Shown here piece by piece: positions 1 to 11,678 of a DNA stretch of 64,000 nt (the first letter of the stretch is position 1; the number at the start of each line of letters is the position of its first letter). The position numbers and the translations under genes were made by a program. The stretch lies in the NCBI RefSeq assembly GCF_964204645.1, contig NW_027437434.1, positions 1-64,000 on the forward strand. The letters run 5' to 3'. The stretch comes from Tubulanus polymorphus. Lineage: Eukaryota > Nemertea > Palaeonemertea > Tubulaniformes > Tubulanidae. The notes beneath the pieces were generated by a model. That model had not been told where the DNA came from. It saw only the letters and a list, made by a program, of their open reading frames with translations, and made no database searches.

Positions 1-228
1 GATAGAAAGCTCAATCCACACTTCCAGATATGTTATGAAATGAGGGTTTTTCAGCATAGTTTCAATGTGAAAATGTATATCTCATGATTATCAGTAAAAT
101 AACATGTGTAATCCACAAAATGATAGGCCTACCTTGTTTTTCATTCCCTGGCCAGGTCAGATAAAGTAACGGTATGAATTTAAGAAATAAGTTGCTGCCG
201 GGTGGGCCTAAAGTTAATACCTTCTTTG

Positions 229-1029
229 CATGGGCTTGCATGCTTGCAAGCCCATATTGCTATCACACGGATTGATAACTTGCTTGGGGAGTCGATAACT
301 TTCGTTAGAAACTTTATTGGGCTCTGATATTCACACGCATTTAATGCAGTAATAAAATCTAGGTTCCTTTCGTATATTGGCTATATCGGTTGTCGTTTTC
401 ATTGTTTTATGATTTTGTTTAATCGTTTTTGTTATTTTAGCAGCGCATACCAACCTTTGTTGAGTGTGCGTGATCAGTCTTGAAATTGGTATTCATGCGC
501 AGCATAGTGCTGCCGACAATTCAAGCCATTCTTTATTGACACAAAATTTCACAATAAAACATTTACTTTCACGTTTTTAAAAAATTAGGTTAATTTTCTT
601 TTACTTTCATTGGGTGCTTGCGTGAGTGGGCATTTGAAAAATCTCTGTATGAACATTTATATTTTTCAGTTTTTATATCTAATAAAACTTAAAACCGCTT
701 TTCTGTAAAATAAATTCTGAATTGAATTGAAGACTGGTTCCCTGTCTCTTCTTCAAAGAGCCAGGGGGCGGTAGTCTATGGTGGCAATAAACTTTATCGG
801 ATGATCGTTGTGGATTGTGATTTGAAGGAAATGCAACTTATTCTTGCTAATTGTCTTTATTATTAAAAAAAAAAATCCTGGCTCCTATCTATTTTCGTGT
901 TCTTCACCTGAAGTCACTCAAGTTAGTCACGTTTTTTCTTTGAGCTGTAAATCTTTCTATGCATAATCATTTCAACACAATCTGATAAGTAATCTAGCAA
1001 TTATCAACATGATGATAGATTCCGTTAAC
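229..1029 (+). repeat. Family A Helitron-like repeat, copy A1 (3' truncated)
   Basis: Near-identical to 21968-22763 and 54769-55550. It opens with a perfect hairpin (arm ATGGGCTTGC, 230-255) followed by ATATTGC. Similarity to the other copies stops at GATTCCGTTAA near 1029, so the 3' end seen in A3 is missing. Just downstream (1040-1110) lies a GC-rich palindromic stretch, GGCCAAATTTGGCCC with GGGCCAAA, perhaps a MITE end. No coding potential. The family assignment is seen directly by comparison within the window; the Helitron-like label is inferred from the hairpin design. Confidence 0.8.
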
Positions 1030-1342
1030 GTTTTTGGTCGGGCCAAATTTGGCCCGGGCCAAACAGGTTAGGGCCCATTTGGCACCCGTGTGAACAGTTG
1101 TTCCTGGCCAAAAATGCTTGTGTGATCGCTGCTCTTGTCTTGTATCTACTGAAGTTCCGGTACCCATAGCTAGTTTACTCCATGTGCATCATCGAAATGA
1201 TTGTGTAGGCTATATTTCTGTAGGCGTAGAGGGCTAAAAAATTATAACTTTAACCCTTTTTTCTTGAACAGAATAAGCAAAAATATATTTCGTAATTGGT
1301 TTTCGTTATGGTGCGCAAAGTTGAAAGCCGTGGGTTTCATAT

Positions 1343-2490
1343 TTTTGGTTTACCTTTGTCAGCAGTATGAGGTTGGCATTGAGCCAATTCACGTAAAATC
1401 GCGGTACGTTTTTTTATGTGAGCATTTCTTACATTGGTTCTCGGGTTAAACGACGTATAATCGATGCGATTGAAGACATGACGAACCTCTGTGGATGACA
1501 TGGTCAACTTGCGTATAAAATTGCAATGACCTCGATTGGGGGGCGTCGTCTCTATGAGCGAATGTGATTGGCTGTTTTTATACTGGGAATTCCGGCGCTA
1601 CTAAAATAATTATGGGCAAGCCATTTATGGCAAACGTTTCATTGGACTAGGTGCGAATTTTAAATGCTCATTGCTGGTGAGAATATAATTATTTCACATA
1701 TCGCCATAGGTATTGTTTCGTTTTGATACCCGATGATTGTGTTCATTGAGATTGAAGTGAAGCTAGCGTTCACTACACAAGGCCTCCACGTGCGCAGGAC
1801 GGGACTGCTAAACATTAGACTGTTGCACACTTAAACACACGCTCATACAGACTACTATATGGAGCTGCTGTAACGCTGCTTGGCGCATGCACGTTTGGTA
1901 TGATAACAGGCTGAATAATCGTCGTAGCAGAAGATGAGCGCTGTGTTTTCTGTTTGAAAGAATTTGGAATAAATTGTAATTTCTTGTGACCCGAAAATAC
2001 TAAGCAGCAAACTTTAGGTTTAGGTCGAGGTCTGAATATTGTAGTGGTAAATTCCAGGATTTAAAACCATCTAATACTACACCCCGATTTTTTAGCTTCA
2101 GCGGCCATATATTGGGAGAGGTTTCGTTTCCAAGACTCAATATTCAGCCACCCTCTGACCCTTAGACATTATATGAATTTTATTTGAATATTTTTTCATA
2201 TTGTGAAAAATAGTTTTTTGAAAATATAAAATAGTTTCCAATGCCGCGCCTACCTGTACCCTACGAAATTTTGGACTTAGACCATATACAAATGTTTATC
2301 TTTAGTCTTATTTGACTACAAAATAATTCTTTAAGAAAGATAAAATACAATATAAACTTCTAGAACTTTGAAATCACGAATTAAAAAGTTTTTTTCAAGC
2401 AATGCCCTTACTCCAAACAACCTCTAGCTTTCAAGGTAAACCACACTTTGCCCATGGGCAATTTATTTGAGAAATTTACCAAAAAGTTTC
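1343..2490 (+). repeat. Family N repeat, copy N1
   Basis: Starts TTTGGTTTACCTTTGTCAGC and ends near the palindrome TTGCCCATGGGCAA plus TTTATT. The same order of blocks occurs at 52390-53400 and 62008-63255, with 5' fragments at 25437-25600 and 50592-50684. No protein-like frame survives. The 82-codon open frame at 1201-1449 overlaps the start of this repeat and is not treated as a gene. Confidence 0.75.
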
Positions 2491-2945
2491 CAATAATCGA
2501 TTTATTTGAGCACGTTATTTTATGCAGCATCTTTAACGGTCCAAAATTACACATGTGAAAATTCAATGCTATTTGCGTCGGAAGAACTTTATATCGCCAA
2601 GATACGACGCTTTGTTCGGTAGTTATGGGCTTTCAAAGACGTAACCCCTCAAAATCTTGGTTATATAAAATTTGTGTTTACTCAGTTTTGATTTCCATGA
2701 CGTCATAACATTGAATGAGGTGGGTCAGCTGGTGCGCGTTATTTCACAAACAAAATGGTGAACAATTGAATAGGTTGATATCATCATTTCTAGGGCGAAT
2801 ACTGATATTCAAGGTGTATGATATGACGATTTATTGTGTGCGATGTGTTCAATGATTCATCTAGTTTTGATATCCCGTGCATAAGGAAATGTTGCATCAA
2901 GATATCTGACAAAATTCTGGTTTCAAAATGCGGAAATTTACTTCC
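2491..2945. other. No recognised gene
   Basis: AT-rich unique-looking sequence between repeats N1 and J1. I see no splice-bounded coding frame, RNA gene or repeat end. Confidence 0.4.
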
Positions 2946-3760
2946 GTGTTCGCCACACGGCTGATTTACTGGTGATAGCATCAAATTTTTAGAGATGAGT
3001 CTGATATTTATACGACTGGAATACTTGGTTTATCATCACTAATTGAAGTCATTTTATTGATGTTCGCATTAGCAATACATTTTGGAGCCTGATTATTTGT
3101 ATTAGTATGTTAACTGTGGCACAGTGTTGGAAACAGTCGTGTACAGTCGCGTAGGCAATATCACCTTAAGGTAGGGGCACACGAGCGTATTTTTTCGCCC
3201 GATCGCGGCAAATTTATAAATCGCCCCAAACATTCGCTCGTGTGGCCACTCACAGCGACGACGATTTCGTCGGCCAACTCGATCGCCCGGCGAATCGCCC
3301 GTATCAAACATGTTTGATATTTTCGGCCGATTATTTACGCCGTCGATCGGATCGCCCGCAAATTCGCTCGTCTGCCTGCACTCAGCGAATTTCGCCGAGC
3401 GATCCATTTTTATCAACCAATAGGATGCATTGTTGATATCATGTGATTCGTTAACTCTCTCCCTCTTAGTGCCATTCGCTGACCGAATTTCGGTTTGATC
3501 GCTATGTGTGCCCGCTCGTATCGGGCGTATAATTTCGTCGGCGAATTCGCTGGCGAATTTAATCGTCGCGATCGGGCGAAAAAATACGCTCGTGTGTCCC
3601 TAGCTTTATACTCTCGTGTTCACTGCATGTATATGTGTATGAGTTAGAGATAACGCGTCCGACGGTGTATCGCGAGTAACGACAATTTGTCTGAGTGAAA
3701 ATGTAAACTACTTAAATCCTATCGTAAAATTATTAAAAACCATGATCCAGTTCCACAGTT
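2946..3760 (+). repeat. Family J repeat, copy J1, split by a MITE
   Basis: Shares an ordered set of blocks with 39547-39960. The match begins at the hairpin-like CGTGTTCGCCACACGG, passes TGGAGCCTGATTATTTGTAT and the GTCGTGTACAGTCGCGT segment, and ends near AAAAACCATG. Partial relatives lie at 40720-41060 and 51230-51680. The copy at 39.5 kb lacks the 437-bp insert found here and so acts as an empty-site reference. Confidence 0.75.
3169..3605. mobile_element. PIF/Harbinger-like MITE with TTA target duplication
   Basis: Terminal inverted repeats of about 40 bp: the left end reads AGGTAGGGGCACACGAGCG and the complement of the right end AGCTAGGGACACACGAGCG; both continue into TATTTTTTCGCCCGATCGCG. 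TTA flanks both ends (3166-3168 and 3606-3608). Family J copy J2 reads through uninterrupted at this point. The interior is rich in GCGA/TCGC and carries no transposase. TWA duplications and GC-rich GGG-starting TIRs are typical of PIF/Harbinger derivatives; that superfamily call is inference. Confidence 0.75.
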
Positions 3761-3779
3761 GTGAGTTAAAGTTAACTCT

Positions 3780-4245
3780 GAGTTAAAATTAGTTCATTTT
3801 CAATGAGTTAACTCAACGAGTTTTAAGGACATTAGTTATACTGTATGGTCACCAGGGGGCGTTGAATAGTAGAATAACTTAGTTTTTCCTTATTAGATTG
3901 GTACCTATGCATATTTTGTTACCATGATCAATTGCAAAGTTGTAGTTTATGACATGTTCTATTATTGTGGTGAGTTTCAAGGTCATTGGGTTTGCATATG
4001 GTCACCAGGGGGCATTAAATAGTAGAATTACTTAGTATTTCCATATTAGATTGGTAACGAGGCATATTTTGTTATCACAATCAATTACAAAATTGTAGCA
4101 GTTGACATGTTCTATGATTGTAGTGAGTTTCAAGGTCATTGGTTTTTGTATATGGTCACCAGGGGGTGTTGAATATTGAAATTGTTAGATTGTTGAGCAT
4201 TGGAAACCACTTCCCAAGTGGGCATGGTGTCCCTGGACCCCTTGT
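3780..4245 (+). repeat. Family C Helitron-like repeat, copy C1 (3' portion)
   Basis: Contains about three units of the ~155-bp internal repeat (marker TATGGTCACCAGGGGG) and the family 3' end: CCCAAGTGGGC, then GTGTCCCTGGACCC, then CTTGT (4241-4245) followed by T. The 5' hairpin and body seen in C2-C4 are absent. Confidence 0.75.
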
Positions 4246-5018
4246 TACGTATGACAATTTGCATGCTTGGAATTGAAATATATAAAACCTCAATCCTTCC
4301 TGGAAGTGTCGCCATTTTTAGTTCGACTGATCTCAATGTACTTTTCAACCTACAAGCCCTCACTTAATAAACCCCCTAAATTTCCTCGCTTCTATTTATT
4401 TGAGTTGACCTTGTAACCTGAACTACAATGAATGTGATTGGCTGTTTGTGGGATGTACGGGAAATTCCGGGGATTTCAGCGTTTCTGATGTAATTGGGAA
4501 AGCCCATTGGGAAAGCCTAATGTGAAACCCAAAACAAAATGGCGAGCATTTTTATTCGACAGGTATCGTTCGTTTGCTTATAATTTGTTCGTTGTCACGA
4601 ATATAAGCGAGTAGGCTATTTAATTCAGTATCTGAACTAGCAAGTATGACTATACCGATGGCGGGGGTCTTCCAAGTCGGTATTTATTTGTATATTTAAG
4701 AAAAAAATCATAGCCGGTATTTGTTTAGATTTCTAGAAAAAAAAAAACTGTATATGTTTGTATTTTTTGACATTTTGTGGATGGATGGATTCTGACTTGT
4801 GAAATTTCGGTCAATCTAATACTGCGTCGCTAGTACATTTGTATATACGCTCGTAAGCAGTCAGCCGTGTGTGTTTCGAATATAGGTTACAGTATATGGC
4901 TTGTTAGCAATCACCTGAGCGAGACTATGTATAGCACAGTGACTCGGCAATGATAGTATACACAGCACTCTCACACAATCGCAGGTGCATAATTGTCAGC
5001 CTCATACATCTTCAATCC
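4246..5018. other. No recognised gene
   Basis: AT-rich sequence with no splice-bounded coding frame. The 75-codon minus-strand frame at 4136-4363 lies over the C1 terminus and is judged a chance frame. Confidence 0.4.
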
Positions 5019-5146
5019 AAATTAATCTATATTTAGTATAATATTTTTGACAATATATGCACTCAATGATTTAATGGTGAGCCCAAATTAATCTATATTT
5101 AGTATAATATCTTGACAATGTATGCACTCAATGATTTAATAGTGAA
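5019..5146 (+). repeat. Tandem duplication, ~65-bp unit
   Basis: The block from AAATTAATCTATATTTAG to CACTCAATGATTTAATRGTGA occurs twice in direct succession (about 5019-5080 and 5086-5146), with a few differences between units. Confidence 0.7.
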
Positions 5147-5340
5147 CCACAGGGCCATTGGACCTTTATTTATATTTTTTTTCTTGTTTAATTTTCAATG
5201 AAATGAATTTTTGCATACCGGTAGCCTACGTGACAGATTTTTTGCTTCACACAAGTTTAATGAGCCACTGGACCATTGGTCCTTTATTTTTGAAATTGAA
5301 TCAGAATTAGTCTGTAGATATATGGTAATTTAGATTTTGT
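5147..5340 (+). repeat. Family K repeat, copy K1
   Basis: Matches 40236-40370, including CATACCGGTAGCCTACGTGA and the hairpin GGACCATTGGTCC followed by TTTATTT. Related GGACCGTTGGTCC hairpins occur at about 27212 and 43467. Confidence 0.6.
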
Positions 5341-5531
5341 TCATGCAGATGATATTAATTTTTTCTTGGATTTAGAGAATATATTTTCATTTATTTAAGA
5401 TTTTTAATTCAAAGCACTTAATTAGTATTTTCACGTGATTGAATCATCACTTCCCATTCTAATGGCGTTTCTTTGATATTTACTGAAGCTTATTTTAAGC
5501 CACGCTAGTTAGGAATTATCCTGAACATGTT

Positions 5532-6240
5532 GTTCGCAATCTAGGCGTGTTTTTCGACAAGTCAAGTCACTAGCTATGGCTTCGCATGTTACAGTTGTCA
5601 CTAAATTATGTAATTATCACTTGCGGAATATTTGTCGCATTAGGAGTTACCTGTCTAAAGATGCTGCTCGGTTAATTGTTCATTCTCTAGTTACCTCAAG
5701 GTTAGACTACTGTAATGCGTTACTGTTTGGAATTCCAGATCATCAATTACATTTACAAAGAGTTCAAAATTCAGCAGCTAGAATCATTACTAGGAGGAAA
5801 CATAGGTAACACATTACTCCTGTGTTAAAGATTTGCATTGGTTACCAATTAGATACTGTATAGTGTACAGAATAGCTTTATTCGTTTTCCGTGCTTTACA
5901 TAACCAGGCTCCAAACTATCTCGTAAACATGCTTCAGATATACCAACCTACCAGTCCTGAAGATCATCTATAAGTCACAATTTACTTGTAGTGCCACGTA
6001 CTTTTAACAGATTTGGTGATAGATCTTTTAGAGTTAATGCTCCTGATGTGTGGAATATTTTACCAAGTTCTCTTAGATCAATTGAAAAGGTTAAATGTTT
6101 TAAAAGATCATTGAAAACACACTTTTTTAAGCAGACTTTTAGTTGTTAATTTTACAATGTCGTTGATTTGTACTTTAATTGGGTTCTCGCACGATTTTAT
6201 GTATGGCTTTAATCTTTTTAATGTATTTCTTTGTAAGTGC
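5532..6240 (+). pseudogene. CR1/L2-like LINE, 3' end of reverse transcriptase ORF
   Basis: Frameshifted but clearly colinear with the end of a non-LTR retrotransposon reverse transcriptase: VRNLGVFFD, then HLRNICRIRSYLS, then SRLDYCNALLFGIP, then LQRVQNSAARIITR (the longest open piece, 5576-5809), then HITPVL, then DLHWLP, then ALHNQAPNYL. These are the usual end-of-domain blocks in CR1, L2 and Jockey elements. A 5-bp duplication (AGTCA at about 5561-5570), a stop after KHR and a 1-bp loss break the frame. The 3' tail has TGTAAGTGCCTTGGAGCC, like L2/CR1 tails. It is 5' truncated, with no endonuclease or catalytic RT core. The clade is uncertain among CR1, L2 and Jockey. Confidence 0.85.
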
Positions 6241-7583
6241 CTTGGAGCCTTTTTTAAATAGTTGAATAGTTGATGTACCCATGAAAATTGGGAAAAACAG
6301 GAAGGTGGGAATGATGTAACATCTGGCAATCAAACTAGACCTACAGGCGTACTTGAATAGTATTTGACAAACAGTAAGAACTTCGTACCATATCCTATAA
6401 TTTTCAGTGGAAAATTGTTTTTGAATAAAAACATAAAAAGGCCAGCCTGATGGAAATATATCATACTTCATACTTTTTTATGGAATAAATAAAAATAAAA
6501 TGCTGCCTGGTTCACTTTTGGCATACAGTTTTCCATAATAAATGAGAAACAAGGTATCATTTCCAACTTTAGCGAAAGATAATTAATATCGTCATAGTTC
6601 TGAATAATAAATTGTAAGTTTGACACCCTCTCACATATCAGTTTGTTTATGTCAAATTTTGCTTATGTCAACTCTAGTCATCATTTATGAATATCTAATG
6701 AACATTTTTGAGACAGATAAGACAAAACCGAGCGGAATAGGGTTAGAGTTGAAGTTAAGAGATATACCGAATTAGTTCTGAAACTGAAAAGGGCCAACCT
6801 ACGAGTCGTATGCTCCAGATACTTTAGCAAAAAGGCCGACCTGCGAGTCGCATGCTTGGTCATACAATGAATAACTAATAATCAGGATTCGGATTTAAAG
6901 AGACGTTCGACAAGGATTGCCCCACAGCTTTCTATACTCTCTTCAAATTATGCACAGTATCAACTTGTCGACCAGCATGAAAATGCAACTTTCTGCTGAT
7001 TGTGGTATCGGAGGAGAATAAAGGATCGTCTATTCGTTTCAGATGTCTCGGAATCCCAGCAGGAGACTTTGTTGAGGAATAATGCCAATGGGAAATAGGG
7101 CAGTTAATGGAAAATACACCTTCATCCTATCATGAGATATTGTGAATTTGCACTGATGACAAGTTTTCCGGATTGTTAAATGTTCAGAAGTACACGAAAC
7201 AATAAGACCCTAGTGCAAAATGTTACAATGGGACATCTCAGTCAAATTGATTTTAACAATTATTCATCAGATTCAATCAACCGCTTTGGAAACTATGAGG
7301 CATTGCAATAGCAATGCACCAATTATATGTAATGTAAATTTGAATTTTGATCGTGAGGTTAGATCAGAAATTACTGTCAAAAGATCCTAATGATTGCAAT
7401 TAGATTTATCAGCATGGTATAGATTCACTGCTATTCAAGCATTGTTGACTCATGGGCATCTTTGATTTCAAGTATACATTATGTCTACAACATAATATAA
7501 TCATTCAACATTGAATGGCTTTGTTCAACCTTTATGAAGATATTCAATTATTGAGTTTCTAGAAGATCTTATACTCAGCTGTT
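6241..7583. other. No recognised gene
   Basis: AT-rich sequence with scattered short frames and no coding signature, RNA gene or repeat shared elsewhere in the window. Confidence 0.4.
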
Positions 7584-7851
7584 GGAAAAAATGCCACCGG
7601 TAAAAGTGCCACCAACGATTTTTTTTTTCAACAGTTTAAAATGAACAAATAATGATAATAATTCCACAGTTTTTTTTTGAGACAGACTAATAATTTGTAA
7701 GATTAACAAGTAATGTACATTTTTAGCCCACTTATGACTTAAATCCCAGTGAGCTATTGCGTTCACTTTTCGTCTGTTTGTCCGTCCGTAGACTGAATCC
7801 AGTTATTTTTGGAAGTTTTGAAGACGCTTCAAGGTAATGTCTTGATATTTA

Positions 7852-8607
7852 CAGGGTTCGTCGCGGGCAGTGAAAGCAGTGAATAGCAGCGAATTGAAAA
7901 AAATCTATTCACGGCTGTTAATAGCAGTGAATTTTTTAGAAAGGCAGTGGAAATGGGAAAGGGGGCAGTGAATTTTTAAATGTGTTCAATTTTGTCTGAG
8001 ATTGGCAATTTTAAAATGTCACGAGAAATTTCGTTGAGTTTCGAACAAAAAAATATACCGACGATGTCATGCCGACGGCAATTCAATTTCATTTTATTCA
8101 TTGGTGTTGTGACTATCAACGTGCCAACCAATTCAATTCAATTTTATTCACGAGTTCATTTTTATGGTTGCCATTGCTACCAGGTCCAGGCACCTGTTTC
8201 ACAAAATTGCAAATGGCGGTGGTTTGCGTTCGGATTTTTTAAAAATCTCTGGCCCGTTACACTGTGGGAAAATGTACATTTCAAGATCCATGGCTTCATC
8301 ATCCGGAGTACCGTAGCTGGATTGAACGTGTTCCGAATTGTATTCATAAGTTTAGATGTAGAATTTGCATGAAATCTAACGAATTTGGAGCCGGTGGAAG
8401 TATTATGCGAATATAATTAGTTGGTGCTTTTTGGTTCTTCAGCAGGTGTTTGATTGTTTTGGCTCTATCCGTAGTCTTGTTTTGGCTCTATCCGTAGTCT
8501 TTTGGTAACATGTCTTTACTAGGTAGCCAAATGGCAGTGAATTTGACTTGGCATCATTGGCAGTGAATAGCAGTGAATTTTTGTCAGCAGTGACACAATG
8601 AACCCTG
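7852..8607 (+). mobile_element. hAT-like DNA transposon remnant inside C2
   Basis: The ends are inverted repeats, CAGGGTTCGT and ATGAACCCTG, flanked by TATTTA on both sides (7846-7851 and 8608-8613). Copy C3 reads through this point without it, giving an empty site. It contains repeated GCAGTGAATAGCAGTGAA motifs near both ends and a zinc-finger coding remnant (8243-8413). hAT elements start CAGGG/CAGTG and duplicate 8 bp; only 6 bp match here, so the superfamily rests on TIR sequence plus zinc finger. Confidence 0.7.
8243..8413 (+). pseudogene. TTF/BED-type zinc-finger remnant of a hAT-family transposase
   Basis: One frame reads KCTFQDPWLHHPEYRSWIE, then HKFRCRICMKSNEFGAGG, then a stop. The spacing W..H..Y..W then C..C..K....G resembles the N-terminal TTF-type zinc finger found just before many hAT-type proteins (pattern F...W....Y..W, C..C.K, G). 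There is no upstream Met in frame and no downstream transposase, so the element is internally deleted. The longer overlapping frame at 7980-8372 is not supported by any motif. Confidence 0.6.
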
Positions 8608-10193
8608 TATTTAGTCTATACAAGTATCTACCCTAGACACATCTTCAGCTCAAAAACTGGCCCTGTCAGAATCAAGATGGCCGACTGGCAGCCATTGTTC
8701 ACCATAATCAGCACTTTTTATGCGTTTTTGAACTTTTTGAGGGAAATTTTGAAGACCCCTTGATCAATTACCTTGATCTTTCGTATATATTTGAACCCCC
8801 ATCCCCCCAGGGCCATCAGCATAACTTGGGTCGATCGGACTCAAGATGGTCATCGTAGGACCTTTTAAGTGCCCAAAAATATCAATTTTGGGCCGAATTC
8901 TGAGTCCTGAAGCTTCCTACTGGTTTGCCATTTCTCATTGCAATTGCTGATGGGTATTCTTCGGAAAGGGATGTTTTATACCTGTGACAGGTATTTTTGA
9001 TCAGCCAATTATGACGCAGTTGGTGGCCATCTTGGTGTCATCAGTACTCATTCGTAGGTGGGAAAAAGTTTTTCGACACAATGTTGATACCTAAGCATAT
9101 TTTTTACGACAATGAATGAGAAAGTTGTAGCTTATAACGTGTTCTATGATTGTGGTGAGTTTCAAGTTCATTGGTTTTTGTATATGGCCACCAGGGGTGT
9201 TGAATAATACAATATCTTTGTATTACTTTTTAATATTTGTACCAATACATTTTTTTTTACCACAATCAATTGCAAAGTTGTAGCTCATGACATCGTCCAT
9301 GATTGTGGTGAGTTTAAAGGAAATTAGTTATTCTATGGTCACCAGGGGCATTGAATAGTAGAATAACCTAGTATTTCCATATAATATTGGTACCTAGGCA
9401 TATTTTGTTACCATGATCAATTGCAAAGTTGTAGTTCATGACATGTTCTATGATTGTAGTGAGTTACAGGGTTATTGGGTTTTGAATATGGTCACCAGTG
9501 GGCGTTGAATAGTAGAATAACTTAGTATTTCCATATTAAATTGGTAATGAGGCATATTTTGTTATCACAATAAATTACAAAATCATGGCTGCTGACATGT
9601 TCTATGATTGTGGTGAGTTTCAAGGTCATTGGTTTTTGTATATGGTCACCAGGGGGCATTGAATATTGAAATTGTTAGATTGTTGAGCATTTGAAACCAC
9701 TTCCCAAGTGGGCATGGTGTCCCTGGACCTAGTTTGATTAACAAGTAACATACAATGATTTTTTTAAAGTCTAAACAAACAAAATGATAATAATTCCACA
9801 GTTTATTTTCACACAGACTAATAATTTGTTACGGAGTTAGGATTAGAGTTAAGGTCAAATTTGCATCGAAACTTGAACTGATTGATAATGGAAATATACA
9901 ACATAATAGTTCTATAATGGGAAATATACAACATAAAACCAGCCACAAACTAAAGAAATTTAAAGTGGGGAAACTTAGGGATACTAAAATATAGCCAAAT
10001 ACAATAGTAAGTTGGAAATTCAATAGAAACATCATTGACAAAATGACTGATAATTACAGTCAACTTAAATCTATGTATGTAAATAATTTTTTCCCGGTGG
10101 CATTTTTTCCTTCTATACAAAAAGTGGCATTTCTACCGGTGGCATTTTTTCCTATGTAGCAAAATTTGGTGACATTTTTACCTACAATCGGTC

Positions 10194-10560
10194 ATAACTG
10201 TAAGCAGCTGAGTTGAGTAAAAAGCTGAAAATACATGAATCGAATGTGTACAATCTCCTGCCATATTAATACTATTAAAATCTATAGAGCCATTTTCTAA
10301 ATTTGACCTTAATGGTGCGGTTTACAAGTGGTGCTTTTAAAATGCTACTAGTCCTACAATCATCTGATCATGACGAAACTTGGTATCATGCAGATACTAT
10401 GGGCAAAGGGCTAAAAAGTTAGAGCCGTTTTCCGAATTTGATCACTAGGGCGTGCTGTGCAAATGTTCCTTGTAAAATCGCTGCTTGTTTACTGTACAAA
10501 AGCAACAATCAAAAACAACAATAAAGCTATTTTAGATTGTAATTGAATTTTGTTAGCCCA
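10194..10560. other. No recognised gene
   Basis: AT-rich, no coding frame or repeat signature found. Confidence 0.35.
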
Positions 10561-10858
10561 TCCTCGCTTGCCAGAGTTTTGATTGCCTGGAGAAGCTCAT
10601 GCCTAAACCAACCATAGACGCAAACCCTTCAACCCATCAATTATTATACCGCCCAAGATTTCTTTGATGAACAGTTTGCCGCTCCGCGTCCTCAAGTCTA
10701 GCCAATTCTTCGGATGTTTTATTTTTCTCCGGTAGGTTCACTCTATCAATACCACACTGGTTAGATCTATAGCGGCCGCTAAGAGGCAACCTCTCCGCCC
10801 AATAAATCATGGGCAGTGTAATAGACCAATAAGGTAATCAAACCCTAGCAAGCGAGGA
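10561..10858. mobile_element. 298-bp TIR MITE
   Basis: The left end TCCTCGCTTGCCAGAG(T)TTTGATTGCCT pairs with the complement of the right end, TCCTCGCTTGCTAGGG(T)TTGATTACCT, an inverted repeat of roughly 28 bp. No coding capacity. The target duplication is unclear. Confidence 0.65.
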
Positions 10859-11670
10859 TACTTTTAGGCTACTCAAGTTATTGAAGTAATGTAACAATAA
10901 TGGTATATTTTAGCTATCGTTTTGAATCTAAATTTATGTTGTCTAATTTGTCTTATTTGAGTGAAAACACAATTCTGGGTGGGATAGGCCTGCAATAGCA
11001 GTCAAGGCATAGGTGGTAATTGACATATTCAAGATCACATCCCGTGAAATAGCCAATTAGAACTTGTAATAGTGTTAACTGCAAGAGGGTAGGAGAGTCA
11101 TAGGAGAAGAGGGAACTTCAATTCACTAATGAAATTGACGTCCTATAAGTATTCTGAAAACAATGATCACGAACGGTAACATCACTAAGTATAGGCTGCT
11201 GCAGTTAGTCTTCATATCTAGCAATTGATGCTTTGTGGTAGACTAAGTATTTTGAATTGACTTGATGCCTTTCTAGTATCGGCGACAAGGAGAAACGCTG
11301 AAATTTGCGGATGCTAATTAATATGACTGCCAATGCGGCACACATTGAATGGACCTGACCAATTCAATTCAATACAAGAGAATGCGTACAACAAAATAAA
11401 CCTTTTGAATATCCAAAGAGAATTCATTTCCACAGACAAGACAACAAAGTGAAATTATTTGAAATGCACACATATTGCATTTTTTACTGTTGTATCCGTG
11501 TGTACCAGTCAAAATGACTGGCATTCTGTATTTTAGTTTGAACATGTTATTTCGTGAATAAATGCCGAGTCCAGATATTTTTTTCCCCAGGGGGGTGGGA
11601 GTACGGAATACCTGAAGCGTCATAGCGATTGCCAATCACTAGTAGTATATTCCCACTGGTGTTGTCTGAT
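10859..11670. other. No recognised gene
   Basis: No splice-bounded coding sequence or repeat structure recognised; the 88-codon minus-strand frame at 11369-11635 has no motif. Confidence 0.35.
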
Positions 11671-11678
11671 ATAAGTGA

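Larger units (their letters stand above)
7725..9733 (+). mobile_element. Family C Helitron-like element, copy C2, carrying a hAT remnant
   Basis: The 5' hairpin begins AGCCCACTTATGACTT after a T-run (7721-7724) and is followed by TATTGCGTTCACTTTTC. The body matches C3 and C4, including CAAGATGGCCGACTGGCA. Several ~155-bp internal tandem units follow (9100-9700). The 3' end has CCCAAGTGGGC, GTGTCCCTGGAC and CTAGT (9729-9733) followed by T. The 5' arm and 3' CCCAAGTGGGC are complementary subterminal repeats. No Rep/helicase is encoded, so it is non-autonomous. A 756-bp hAT-like element interrupts the body. Confidence 0.75.
7584..10193. mobile_element. Family P element with GCCACC-rich ends, host of nested C2
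   Basis: The left end has AAAATGCCACCGGTAAAAG and GCCACCA. The right end (10090-10193) has the complementary GGTGGCATTTTTTCC several times. Sequence just outside both ends of the inserted C2 element is duplicated: ATGATAATAATTCCACAG and CAGACTAATAATTTG occur at about 7650 and 9780. Segment 9900-10010 is an inverted match to 42690-42790. Related GCCACC-rich sequence sits at 41180-41280. Exact borders and superfamily are not resolved. Confidence 0.5.

Noticed and set aside
7980-8372. 130-codon open frame in the hAT-like remnant
   Set aside because: Overlaps the zinc-finger frame in another phase and has no motif.
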